Source of the DNA: Paenibacillus tyrphae
Lineage (GTDB): Bacteria > Bacillota > Bacilli > Paenibacillales > NBRC-103111
NCBI RefSeq assembly: GCF_027925525.1
Contig: NZ_BSDJ01000007.1
Coordinates: 62,001 to 126,000, forward strand
Direction of reading: 5' to 3'
Length of the DNA stretch: 64,000 bases
Below the pieces are notes generated by a model. The model saw only the letters and a program-made list of their open reading frames with translations, was not told the origin of the DNA and ran no database searches. This document shows positions 51,966 to 59,930 of this stretch, piece by piece. How positions within the stretch are numbered: position 1 is the first letter of the stretch; each line of letters starts with the position of its first letter. Made by a program: the position numbers and the translations under genes.

Positions 51966-53264
51966 TTACCGGAACCGCTTGCCGGTCCGGCTGCCGTCTC
52001 TTCCGCCATAGCGGCTGCTCTCGCCATCCGGACCGGCATACAGCTCGCGCGGTCTGCCGCGGCGAAGACCGGTGTTCTCGCCGGTGCCTTCATGAACGGC
52101 GAACAGCAAGGTGGACAGCGACAGCACGACGGCCAGAATAAGATCCGCTATAGCGCGCACGGTGCTCGGATGCTCTGAGGGCAAACCGTATTCCAGCGTC
52201 AGACCTGCGAGCAGACCGGCTAACGCGCCGCCGAGAACGAAGCTGCGCGCCAGGAAGCGGTTATCGAACACGATGCCAAGCGACAGCCCGAGCAGCGCGC
52301 CGATGAACAGAATCAGCACGACCCGCAGCGCCGCATGCCAACCGCTGCCTTGCATCTGTCCCTGCCGTTCGTTCATGAGATGGAAATGATGGTCTTTTAA
52401 ATAAATGTTGCGGAAGGCGTCCGTCACCAGCTCGGCCTGCTTCACCTCTTGGAACGTTCCGCCCGTCGCTTCGGCGATCCGCTGCAGCAGCTGGCTCCCT
52501 TCCTCGTTCGGCTGCTTCATCCCGATCGTGTGTATGGTTATATTTTCCAAATTATAAGGCTGTACGACTCGAGCGACATCCACATCACTGTAGCCGTCCG
52601 AGATAAGAATGACGGCTCCCTTGCGGTGCGATTCCTTCTGCATATGATCAATCGCTTGGGTAAGCGCCTGCGCGATGTCGGTTCCCCCGGTCGGGGCGGG
52701 AATCGCGTCGATTTGCGCCAGCACTTGGCTTTTGACGGTTTCGCTGCTGAGCTGCGTCAGATTCTGCACCCATGCCACCGTATCGTTAAACGTCAGCACG
52801 CCGACCCGTTTGTTGCTGTCCATCTGCCCGATCAGCGACTTGACCGCCTGCAAGCTCTGCTTGTTCGGGTCGTTCTGCTTCATGCTTTCAGACGTATCCA
52901 GAATGAGCACGTAATCTTGCGGCCGGCCCGATTTCGCAGAATCGAAATACAGCCCGTAAGCCCATTGAAACAGCGCCCCCGCCGCAAAAAGAAGAAGAAG
53001 CGTGCCGGGAACGAGCAGCTTCCATCCGTCGGAGGCATAGCGGAGACGCCAGTTTCTTCCATTCAATTGCGGTGACAAGATCTCCGAAAGCAAACAGCAC
53101 AGCCCGACGATCAGGGCAAACACTCCGAAATATAGCCCCATCAGCAATGTTTCGTGCATCGTTCCTTCCCACCGGCTGAGCATCATTTCCCCTGCAATAA
53201 ATCCTAGAAAGCCACCCACGATGCTGAGCCCGGTCAGCAGCGGATTCCATTTCCGACGTTTCAT
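51966..53264 (-). CDS. Membrane vWA-domain protein
   Basis: A 432-residue protein. Three N-terminal helices (about 10-30, 40-60 and 84-105) precede a von Willebrand A domain (about 118-300) with an intact metal site: DTSES (123-127), a threonine in GGTDIAQAL and the Asp in ISDGYSD. Three more helices follow (about 320-402), then an Arg-rich tail. If the N-terminus is inside, the vWA domain lies outside the membrane, where it could bind a partner through Mg/Mn. It is in the tubulin-like gene set, 21 bases after the acetyltransferase gene. Confidence 0.85.
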   Translation of the reverse strand: MKRRKWNPLLTGLSIVGGFLGFIAGEMMLSRWEGTMHETLLMGLYFGVFALIVGLCCLLSEILSPQLNGRNWRLRYASDGWKLLVPGTLLLLFAAGALFQWAYGLYFDSAKSGRPQDYVLILDTSESMKQNDPNKQSLQAVKSLIGQMDSNKRVGVLTFNDTVAWVQNLTQLSSETVKSQVLAQIDAIPAPTGGTDIAQALTQAIDHMQKESHRKGAVILISDGYSDVDVARVVQPYNLENITIHTIGMKQPNEEGSQLLQRIAEATGGTFQEVKQAELVTDAFRNIYLKDHHFHLMNERQGQMQGSGWHAALRVVLILFIGALLGLSLGIVFDNRFLARSFVLGGALAGLLAGLTLEYGLPSEHPSTVRAIADLILAVVLSLSTLLFAVHEGTGENTGLRRGRPRELYAGPDGESSRYGGRDGSRTGKRFR

Positions 53265-53285
53265 CGGCCTTCCTCACTTTCTACT

Positions 53286-53831
53286 TCAAACGTCCTCGTC
53301 CAAAAGCGAAAACATTTGATGATCTTCCCACACTCCGTTGATTTTCACGTTTTTGCGCGCCAAACCTTCCGGGCGGAAGCCCGCCTTCTCCAAAACGCGC
53401 ATGGAGCCCCCGTTTCGGGGCATCGCGCCCGCTTCAATCCGGTGCAAGCCAGCCTCTTTAAAAGCAAAATTCACGATCAGCCGAACCGCCTCGGACGCAT
53501 ATCCTTTCCCGTTATGCCCTTGGTCCAAGCAGTAGCCCATGGTGCCCTTTTGCACCGGCCCGCGTATGACATTAAACAGCGAAATTTGCCCGATCAATTC
53601 GTCCGTTTCCGCCAGAAATATGCCGAAGGCATAACGATGGTCCTGATTTCGCTCGTCGCTCCATTGGCGGATCATGTCCGACTGGGCCTCCAGCGTAAAA
53701 AAGGATTCGTCGCGTATGGACATATACGTCTGGAAAAAGTCCCTGTTGCGCACATGCAGGGCCAGCAGCGCCTCCGCATCCGCGGGTTCGAAAAATCGGA
53801 TATACACGGGTGAGCCCTTATCGCTCATCAT
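53286..53831 (-). CDS. GNAT-family acetyltransferase (RimJ-like)
   Basis: An acetyltransferase of 181 residues of the RimJ/RimL type (IRFFEPADAEALLALHVRNR; MGYCLDQGHNGKGYASEAVR has the acetyl-CoA Q/R-x-x-G-x-G/A loop; RIEAGAMPRNGGSMRVLEKA). These enzymes acetylate N-termini or small molecules. Its start (ATG at 53831, GAGG six bases upstream) overlaps the stop of the 805-residue gene by 14 bases, and the second vWA gene follows 21 bases later. It is therefore embedded in the operon rather than incidental. The substrate could be a protein of the assembly. Confidence 0.87.
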   Translation of the reverse strand: MMSDKGSPVYIRFFEPADAEALLALHVRNRDFFQTYMSIRDESFFTLEAQSDMIRQWSDERNQDHRYAFGIFLAETDELIGQISLFNVIRGPVQKGTMGYCLDQGHNGKGYASEAVRLIVNFAFKEAGLHRIEAGAMPRNGGSMRVLEKAGFRPEGLARKNVKINGVWEDHQMFSLLDEDV

Positions 53832-56235
53832 GGCCGTCCTCTCTCCTTTCCGTCTCCGGTTCCTCCGGCAAGGCGCGTCCGTGAAACTCGTATCCGCTGC
53901 GCACATAACTGTCGTAATACCGCCTGCCGTTCCGGTAGTACATCAGATCGGCGATGCGGAATCCGCCCATCAGATTCAGCTTCTCGACACCACTTTGCTT
54001 CTTCTCATGAATGCAGCCGAGCTTGTAGGTGCGGCTGCCATGATCGACGCTGTATGCATATTGGATCAATTCGCTTTGAAAATCGCCGAAAAAATATTTT
54101 TCCTCGTACCGGTGCTTGTGCGTATAGTTGTAGACATCCAGCCGGATCGCCGCCTCGCTCTCCAGCGTCACGTACAGATCGCGGTACAGCTCTTCCTTTG
54201 TCAACACCTCGCGATTGTCGTAGCTGACCGCCACGTTCGCCCGCGCCAGCAGTTCCTGCTCGAACGGCTGATGAAACAGCGGATGGACGAACCATTCCCG
54301 TTTCGCCGCCGCAATCAGCTTGTCGATCAGCGTTTCGTCGCTTTGCTCAAGCAGCGCAGTGACATTTCCGACCCACCGTTCGTCAAAATAAAACTGCAGC
54401 CCCCGGCGGTTTTCCGTTTCGGCGGCGATCACTTCGACGACATGGCCGTAGTATTCGTTAATGTTGCGGCCCAGTTCGTCGTTCGTCTCCGAGATACTGC
54501 GGCGGCTCGCGTCGAGCAGCACCGCTTCGATGTCGTGAAGCCGCTGAACGTACCGCTTCATCCGGTCGTGAATCTCTTCCAGCTTCCGCTCGTAGCTCCG
54601 AAGCTCGCGAATGGTCAGCTCCAGCAGCAGCAGCTCGTATTTCAAGCTGTAGATTTGCTCAAGCATTCCCCGGGCCAACGGCTTGACCTGGCCCTTGGGC
54701 GAAAGAAAACCGAGCAGCGAGCCTTTGGCATACCGCTGATCTTCCACCCGCTCCTCGTACAGCGCTTCGAGGTCAAGCTTGCCGTCTTCGAACTGACGCT
54801 CGGCTTCCTTGCGCCACTCCCGGACCATGGCGATAAGACTGGGCGTCTCCGCTCCGCGTTCCTGCTCCGAGGTCCATAGGTACATGCAGTAGCACCCGTA
54901 CGACGGATGATCGACCGCTTTGCGCTGCAGCGTTTGCGCGAGCCTTCCGGCCCCGTCCCGCGCCTCAAGCGCCGCTTCCATAACCCGGACGGCGTTCGTC
55001 TCAAAGAAGGTCCGGGCGTTTCCCCCGAACAAAGCCGCCTCCGCCTGCCGCAGAGACATCGACCGCAGCTCGTGGTGCGACACGTTCTCATAGAGCAAGC
55101 CGTACATGGCGTCGATCGGATTCGCCCGTTCGCCTGCCACGGCCCGGACGCTTGCCTCCGCCTTCCTCGGGTCCAGCTCGGCCAGCTCCAACAGCTCCGT
55201 CGGATGGATAACCGCGTTATCGCGCATCCGCTGCAGCATTCCCCGGTACAGATGATACAGCACCGTCAGGGCGATCGCCTGATTGGGCCGCGTCACCTTG
55301 GCGAACCCCGCGGAGACGTAAATGCCGCCTGCTTCCCCTGGCGGCATCATGTTCTGCTTGAACTGCTGGTGGTTGTAAGCCCCGTGCCTCGGATCGACCT
55401 CGTCAGCGGCTTTGCGGTTCTTGAGCAGGTTCAAATGGCACACGATCTCGTAGCACCGCTGCATCCCGCCGGCTGCAAATAGCCCGCGCTCATCCTTGTC
55501 TCCGATCATATACACCGTGTCGAACAAGGCTGCGTCCCGGTGCTCGACCGGCAGCCGGATGCCGTCGCCCGTCACCTGAAGATCTGCGGCCAAACGGAAT
55601 TCCCGCCGCTGGACTTCGTCCAGCTCGCGCATAAAGCTGACGCCAAGCGATGCCGCATACGCAAAATCGTCGCCCGGCTGCTGCTCCTGAAGCAGTCCGT
55701 ACAAGTCGACGACCACGGAGCGGAAGCTCTCGCCGAAGATCGATTTCATCAACACCGTCAGCTCGGGCACGAGCGCGTTGAGCGGATCGTCCACCCGCGT
55801 GACCACGGCGATATTGACCCGCTGCAGCGAGGCGTACAGCCGTCCAAATTCCGAGATGCGGCTGTTCATCTGCCGCAGGAGGACGTTCAATTCCAGAAGC
55901 TTCGCTTCGTCCCGGTAAAACTGCCTGTATCCTTCAGCACGCTGCGTTTTCTTATCTCCGCCGCTTCCGCCGAGATGCCAGCTGTAGACGTTGTCCCGCG
56001 CGGCGGCTTCCGCTGTGCCGGCCTCCGTGCCGATATGTAAATAAACGACGCCGGCGCTGTTGTTCCATTTCTTCCGGTTCAGGTCATACACCTGTTCCAG
56101 CGCCTCTGTCGACCGGTCGCCGACGAACAGGAACACGAGGGGATGGTTGATGCTGCGAAGCTCATCCCCGCCCGTTCCCATGCTGTCTGTTTCCGCGGCG
56201 TATGCGCTCGCGAATTGCATCAATGTCTCCCGCAT
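53818..56235 (-). CDS. Large unrecognised protein coupled to the tubulin-like GTPase
   Basis: A soluble 805-residue protein I do not recognise. The N-terminal part looks like an alpha/beta Rossmann-type domain (LVFLFVGDRSTEALEQVYDL; VNIAVVTRVDDPLNALVPEL; FRSVVVDLYGLLQEQQPGDD). The rest is mostly helix with possible coiled coil (LRSYERKLEEIHDRMKRYVQ), ending in a charged tail. It lacks the GGTGSG tubulin box, so it may be a degenerate tubulin-fold partner, but that is speculation. The ATG at 56235 has GGAGGG upstream; a start at 56322 would lie inside the inverted repeat. It is separated from the tubulin-like gene by 267 bases. Confidence 0.7.
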   Translation of the reverse strand: MRETLMQFASAYAAETDSMGTGGDELRSINHPLVFLFVGDRSTEALEQVYDLNRKKWNNSAGVVYLHIGTEAGTAEAAARDNVYSWHLGGSGGDKKTQRAEGYRQFYRDEAKLLELNVLLRQMNSRISEFGRLYASLQRVNIAVVTRVDDPLNALVPELTVLMKSIFGESFRSVVVDLYGLLQEQQPGDDFAYAASLGVSFMRELDEVQRREFRLAADLQVTGDGIRLPVEHRDAALFDTVYMIGDKDERGLFAAGGMQRCYEIVCHLNLLKNRKAADEVDPRHGAYNHQQFKQNMMPPGEAGGIYVSAGFAKVTRPNQAIALTVLYHLYRGMLQRMRDNAVIHPTELLELAELDPRKAEASVRAVAGERANPIDAMYGLLYENVSHHELRSMSLRQAEAALFGGNARTFFETNAVRVMEAALEARDGAGRLAQTLQRKAVDHPSYGCYCMYLWTSEQERGAETPSLIAMVREWRKEAERQFEDGKLDLEALYEERVEDQRYAKGSLLGFLSPKGQVKPLARGMLEQIYSLKYELLLLELTIRELRSYERKLEEIHDRMKRYVQRLHDIEAVLLDASRRSISETNDELGRNINEYYGHVVEVIAAETENRRGLQFYFDERWVGNVTALLEQSDETLIDKLIAAAKREWFVHPLFHQPFEQELLARANVAVSYDNREVLTKEELYRDLYVTLESEAAIRLDVYNYTHKHRYEEKYFFGDFQSELIQYAYSVDHGSRTYKLGCIHEKKQSGVEKLNLMGGFRIADLMYYRNGRRYYDSYVRSGYEFHGRALPEEPETERREDGHDER

Positions 56236-56285
56236 GATCCTGACCCTCCAATCGGGGAGTTTGAGATTTCGCCGTTTGTTGGAGC

Positions 56286-56403
56286 GGTGACCTATCCCCC
56301 TCCAGCCGCTCTTGAAACCCATGAATGTCGATTATATTTTAAGGAATATTCATGGGTTTCAAAGGCGGACAGCGCAAGCGCTTCTTCCGGGGGACAGGTC
56401 ACC
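56286..56403. repeat. 118-bp nested inverted repeat
   Basis: Outer arms GGTGACCTATCCCCC (56286-56300) and GGGGGACAGGTCACC (56389-56403) differ at one position. Perfect 15-base inner arms TTGAAACCCATGAAT (56312-56326) and ATTCATGGGTTTCAA (56348-56362) enclose an AT-rich loop with a TATAAT. The arms continue to pair in part between these. This could be a mobile miniature (MITE-like) element or an RNA processing hairpin. Confidence 0.75.
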
Positions 56404-56437
56404 TGTTTCACGACGAAATCTCAAACGAAATATAACT

Positions 56438-56468
56438 AAAAAACCGCCGCAGCCTTGGATCGGCTGCG
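56438..56468 (-). terminator. Terminator-like hairpin after the tubulin-like gene
   Basis: CGCAGCC (56462-56468 on the plus strand as GGCTGCG) pairs with its partner at 56448-56454; on the minus strand GCGG and six T residues follow. It may limit transcription from the vWA-tubulin genes into the rest of the set. Confidence 0.6.
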
Positions 56469-56502
56469 TATTTATATGCTATCGCTATGACATACGAAGC
56501 TG

Positions 56503-59500
56503 CTATTTCAAGCTGCGAAGGATGTCGCTCACTTTGCTGGCGATTTGCTTGTAGAATTGGTACATGTCTTCGCCGTCGACGTATTCGCCGCGGTCGTAGT
56601 CGAGCGCGGACTTGGCGTCCTGGTAGGCGCCGGCCATGTCCTGCAGCTTCGTCAGCAGGCCACTGATATCTTCTTGGGCAGTAAGCTGCTGGCTGAGCTT
56701 CGACGATTTGCGCTGGAGCAGGCCGAGGCGCTTCGCATCGAGGGCGCGGATTTTGCGGTAAATTTCGTATTCCGGGAATTTGCCGGCCTGCATCAGGTTG
56801 ACGAACGGCTCCCACGGGTCCTCTTCCGCGTCATGGTCGTACACGTACAGCGCGCCTTTTTTGACGATCGCGCCGGTATACATCGCCTCGATGAACTGCT
56901 GGATGAATTTCTCCTCGTCCTGATGAGCGGCGAGCACCTGCTCCAGCTCGGCGATTTTCGCCTCGATCCGGCGGTACTTGCCCAACTCCTCGCGGACGCG
57001 GCGCAGCAGCTCCGGCGAGCGGATCAGGTTCTCCTTCGCCATCTCCTCGTTCACACTGCCGAAGATGTCCTTGAGGCCGTCCTGTTCCAGACCGCCTGCC
57101 ACAAGCGCCTTCAAGTCGGCGACGCAGCGCTTGATCTCGCCAAGGTTCGGCTTCGCCGCGTCAAGCTGCATCGGATACGACTCGAGCTTTTGCTCCAGAT
57201 CGAACGGCTTCGTGAATACGCACTCGTACCGGCCCGTTGTGCCTTGATCCGCCGATTTCTCGCGGATAATGCGCAAGGCCAGCGATTGGTCGAACATGCT
57301 GCGGACGTCGGCGTTGTAATGTTTTACACGCGCGTTTTCATACGTATCGCCCCACGATTTTTCCGGAATCGGCGACGGCAGGTACGTCCAGTTCGTCTTC
57401 TCCGTCTGGACGAGATGGCGTCCGACGCCTTCCGGTTCCAAAATCGAGCGCTCGTAGCTTTCCTCGTATACTTTCAGCGGCGTATACAGGAACAACGGAA
57501 TGCCGTTCTGGGTGTTCAGCCAGAAGACGCGGTTTTTCACTTCGCTCTCCTTGATCGTGAAGCGCGAGTTCGCGATGGCGTTATCCTGGAAGTTACGGAT
57601 GCCCTTGAAAATATTCGGCGCCTTCACCGGCACGGAGACGAAGCCCCACGACGGGAAGTTGAAATTGCCCGAGCTGTTGGTCAGATGGAACACCGGCTTC
57701 GCTTCCTCGTACAGACGGCCGGCGATCTTCTGCTCCACCAGCTTCTCCAGCGAATCCTCGTGGCCATATTTGATGATCAGGAAATCCTCCATCGACTTCG
57801 TAATCAGGTCGCTAAACTGCTCGGTCAAAAACTCGGAAATCGAGCTGACGACGTCCACTTCCTGCTCCTTGATCCACTGGTTCGACTTCTCCAGCAGCTC
57901 CTGCGTAAAGTCGCGGATCAGCTCGGTGACGTTCTTCTCGTCGGTGACCTCGCCGATCAGCTTCGCCATATCCGGCACGCTGACGATGTTCCAATAGTAC
58001 GTGCGGTTGCCCTTGTGATCGACTTCCTCCTGGCCTTTGGTGAGGATATCCCCGTTTTTCTGGAAAATTTTGTTCAGCTCGTTCAGGATTTCCGTAAACA
58101 CCTGATAAATACGCGAGTTGTCGTTGTTGATGAGCGTGTACAGATCCTCGTAGAACTCGATCATCTGCTCCATCCGCTCGCGGTCGGAGTGCAGCAGGTA
58201 CTCCTGGATTTTCGCCTCGATGTAGGCGTCCTTCTTCTTGTCCTTGGAGATGAACGCGCTCTTCGCTTCGGTCAGCTTCTGCATGGCGGTGTCGCCCGCC
58301 GCCTCGATATCCCGCGGGATGCGGTACAGGCTTTCCTTCAGCGATTCGATGTACGACGAGATCAACTTCAGCAGACAGAAGCCTTTGTCCTGCAAAATGA
58401 TCCGCGACACGTAAAACGGCCCCTGCTCGGGATGACGGAACATTTTGCCCATCTGCTCCGCGAACACTTCCCGAATTTGGCCCGGCAGCTGCTTGCGGGC
58501 CTTGATGTACTCCTCCCGCGCACGGGACAGGTAGCTCTGCTCCAGCTCCGTGTCGATATGGACGATCTGCTGCTTGACGACGTTGTTATAGCTGAGCCGC
58601 TCGCTGTTCTGGTAGCCGGGCAGCGGCTCCGGCACGTTCTTGTCGAATTCGCGGTGGATCGAATCCGGGTCGAAGCCCAGCTTGTGCGCCAGCTTCTCGA
58701 CGTCCTCCTGACTCGGACCTGCCTCGAACATCGTCGACATGCGCTGAAACACTTTATAAGCCAAAAACGTCGTCATTTCCTCAATCGGCAGGACTGCGGA
58801 CGACGCGCCCAAAATATTGTATTGATAGTTCGCCGCATACGTCTTCGGCATCTGATTGATGTTCGTGCGGATGTTGCTGATATAGTCGTGGATCGCGAAT
58901 TCCTCGCCGGACTGCTTTTGCTCGCTCGCCATGAAGTTCGTGATGTTCTCCGCCGTTACGTTCATGCAGTAGTCGTACGCATTTTCGAGCTGCTTGCCTT
59001 CGAGGTTCGTCGCCGATATAAGATGCGCGAGGTTAAAAGGCGGCATTGGCGAGTTAACCGTCAAAATGTTCGCGTACTGCTGCTTGAACCGGTCGCCGCG
59101 TTCGTCGACGTTCATCCAATAGTCGAGCTCTTTAAGCGCCGCATAGCCGTTCTTCTTGATATATTCGCGCGAATGCTCGGTCAATGCCTTGTTCGCCAAA
59201 TTGACGTCCGGCGTGAACAGGTAGCCGAGAATGCCGACTTTATCGACGCCGGCCGAGCCGTAATCCCGCTCCAGAATGCCGCGCACGATATACGCGATAT
59301 CGAGGAAGCAGCCGCTGCCCGTTCCGCCGGAGATACCCGTCAGTAAGAACACCATCAGCTTCTTGTTCGTGCCCACCGACAGCGTCTTGATTTTGCGCTC
59401 GATCGTTTGCACGACCTGCACGATCTTCGTGAACAGCAGCAGCCGGCCCGCTTGCCGGACGCCCGAAGCGCCGTTGATGCCGTCGGTAATTGTCAGCTCC

Positions 59501-59892
59501 GGCGACAGCCATTCTTTCAAATACGGCTCCAAAATGCTGCGGTTTTGCAGCACGCTGCCGATCTCCGCGTTCGACAGCAGCACGAATTCGGTCATCGGAT
59601 CGAGGCCAATGCCCTTGTACCGCTTGTTGCGGTCGTGCTCGTTCGTCTCGAACGCGAGAAACTCGATGTTGTCGGGCTTCTCGCGCTTTTTCTTCGTGAA
59701 CGGGTCTTCCGGCAGCTTGAACCGCCGGTTCACCTGATACTTGAGCCGCAGCAGCGCATCGATACCCGTTCCGCCGAGACCGATGACCAGCATCGGATTG
59801 TCGATCGTGTCGACGCGGATTTTTTCGCTGACAATGCCGCCGCCCAAGGATACGTCCAACTGCTGTATATGCTCTCTGACTACTGCTTTCAT
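56503..59892 (-). CDS. Bacterial tubulin-like GTPase (Tubulin_2 type)
   Basis: 1129 residues, soluble. The N-terminal third is a tubulin/FtsZ-fold GTPase: the first glycine loop is GLGGTG (38-43) after a hydrophobic strand (PMLVIG), and the tubulin signature GISGGTGSG spans 186-194, preceded by the strand KKLMVFLLT. The remaining 700 residues are long helices (KLTEAKSAFISKDKKKDAYI; YRRIEAKIAELEQVLAAHQD) that could form an extended arm. It would bind GTP and may polymerise. It starts at ATG with AGGAGGAG upstream, 38 bases after the first vWA gene. Unlike FtsZ or TubZ (about 380-480 residues), it is three times longer. Confidence 0.87.
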   Translation of the reverse strand: MKAVVREHIQQLDVSLGGGIVSEKIRVDTIDNPMLVIGLGGTGIDALLRLKYQVNRRFKLPEDPFTKKKREKPDNIEFLAFETNEHDRNKRYKGIGLDPMTEFVLLSNAEIGSVLQNRSILEPYLKEWLSPELTITDGINGASGVRQAGRLLLFTKIVQVVQTIERKIKTLSVGTNKKLMVFLLTGISGGTGSGCFLDIAYIVRGILERDYGSAGVDKVGILGYLFTPDVNLANKALTEHSREYIKKNGYAALKELDYWMNVDERGDRFKQQYANILTVNSPMPPFNLAHLISATNLEGKQLENAYDYCMNVTAENITNFMASEQKQSGEEFAIHDYISNIRTNINQMPKTYAANYQYNILGASSAVLPIEEMTTFLAYKVFQRMSTMFEAGPSQEDVEKLAHKLGFDPDSIHREFDKNVPEPLPGYQNSERLSYNNVVKQQIVHIDTELEQSYLSRAREEYIKARKQLPGQIREVFAEQMGKMFRHPEQGPFYVSRIILQDKGFCLLKLISSYIESLKESLYRIPRDIEAAGDTAMQKLTEAKSAFISKDKKKDAYIEAKIQEYLLHSDRERMEQMIEFYEDLYTLINNDNSRIYQVFTEILNELNKIFQKNGDILTKGQEEVDHKGNRTYYWNIVSVPDMAKLIGEVTDEKNVTELIRDFTQELLEKSNQWIKEQEVDVVSSISEFLTEQFSDLITKSMEDFLIIKYGHEDSLEKLVEQKIAGRLYEEAKPVFHLTNSSGNFNFPSWGFVSVPVKAPNIFKGIRNFQDNAIANSRFTIKESEVKNRVFWLNTQNGIPLFLYTPLKVYEESYERSILEPEGVGRHLVQTEKTNWTYLPSPIPEKSWGDTYENARVKHYNADVRSMFDQSLALRIIREKSADQGTTGRYECVFTKPFDLEQKLESYPMQLDAAKPNLGEIKRCVADLKALVAGGLEQDGLKDIFGSVNEEMAKENLIRSPELLRRVREELGKYRRIEAKIAELEQVLAAHQDEEKFIQQFIEAMYTGAIVKKGALYVYDHDAEEDPWEPFVNLMQAGKFPEYEIYRKIRALDAKRLGLLQRKSSKLSQQLTAQEDISGLLTKLQDMAGAYQDAKSALDYDRGEYVDGEDMYQFYKQIASKVSDILRSLK

Positions 59893-59930
59893 GTCCGGAC
59901 TCCTCCTGTAACCAAGGCCAAATGGGATAT

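Noticed and set aside
56286-56403. The 118-bp inverted repeat considered as a complete insertion sequence
   Set aside because: No transposase frame inside; no clear target duplication that I can verify, so it is listed only as a repeat.
56545-59346. A 933-residue open frame antisense to the tubulin-like gene
   Set aside because: Arginine-, leucine- and histidine-rich composition without domains; it mirrors the codon pattern of the real gene, which has a ribosome site and tubulin motifs.
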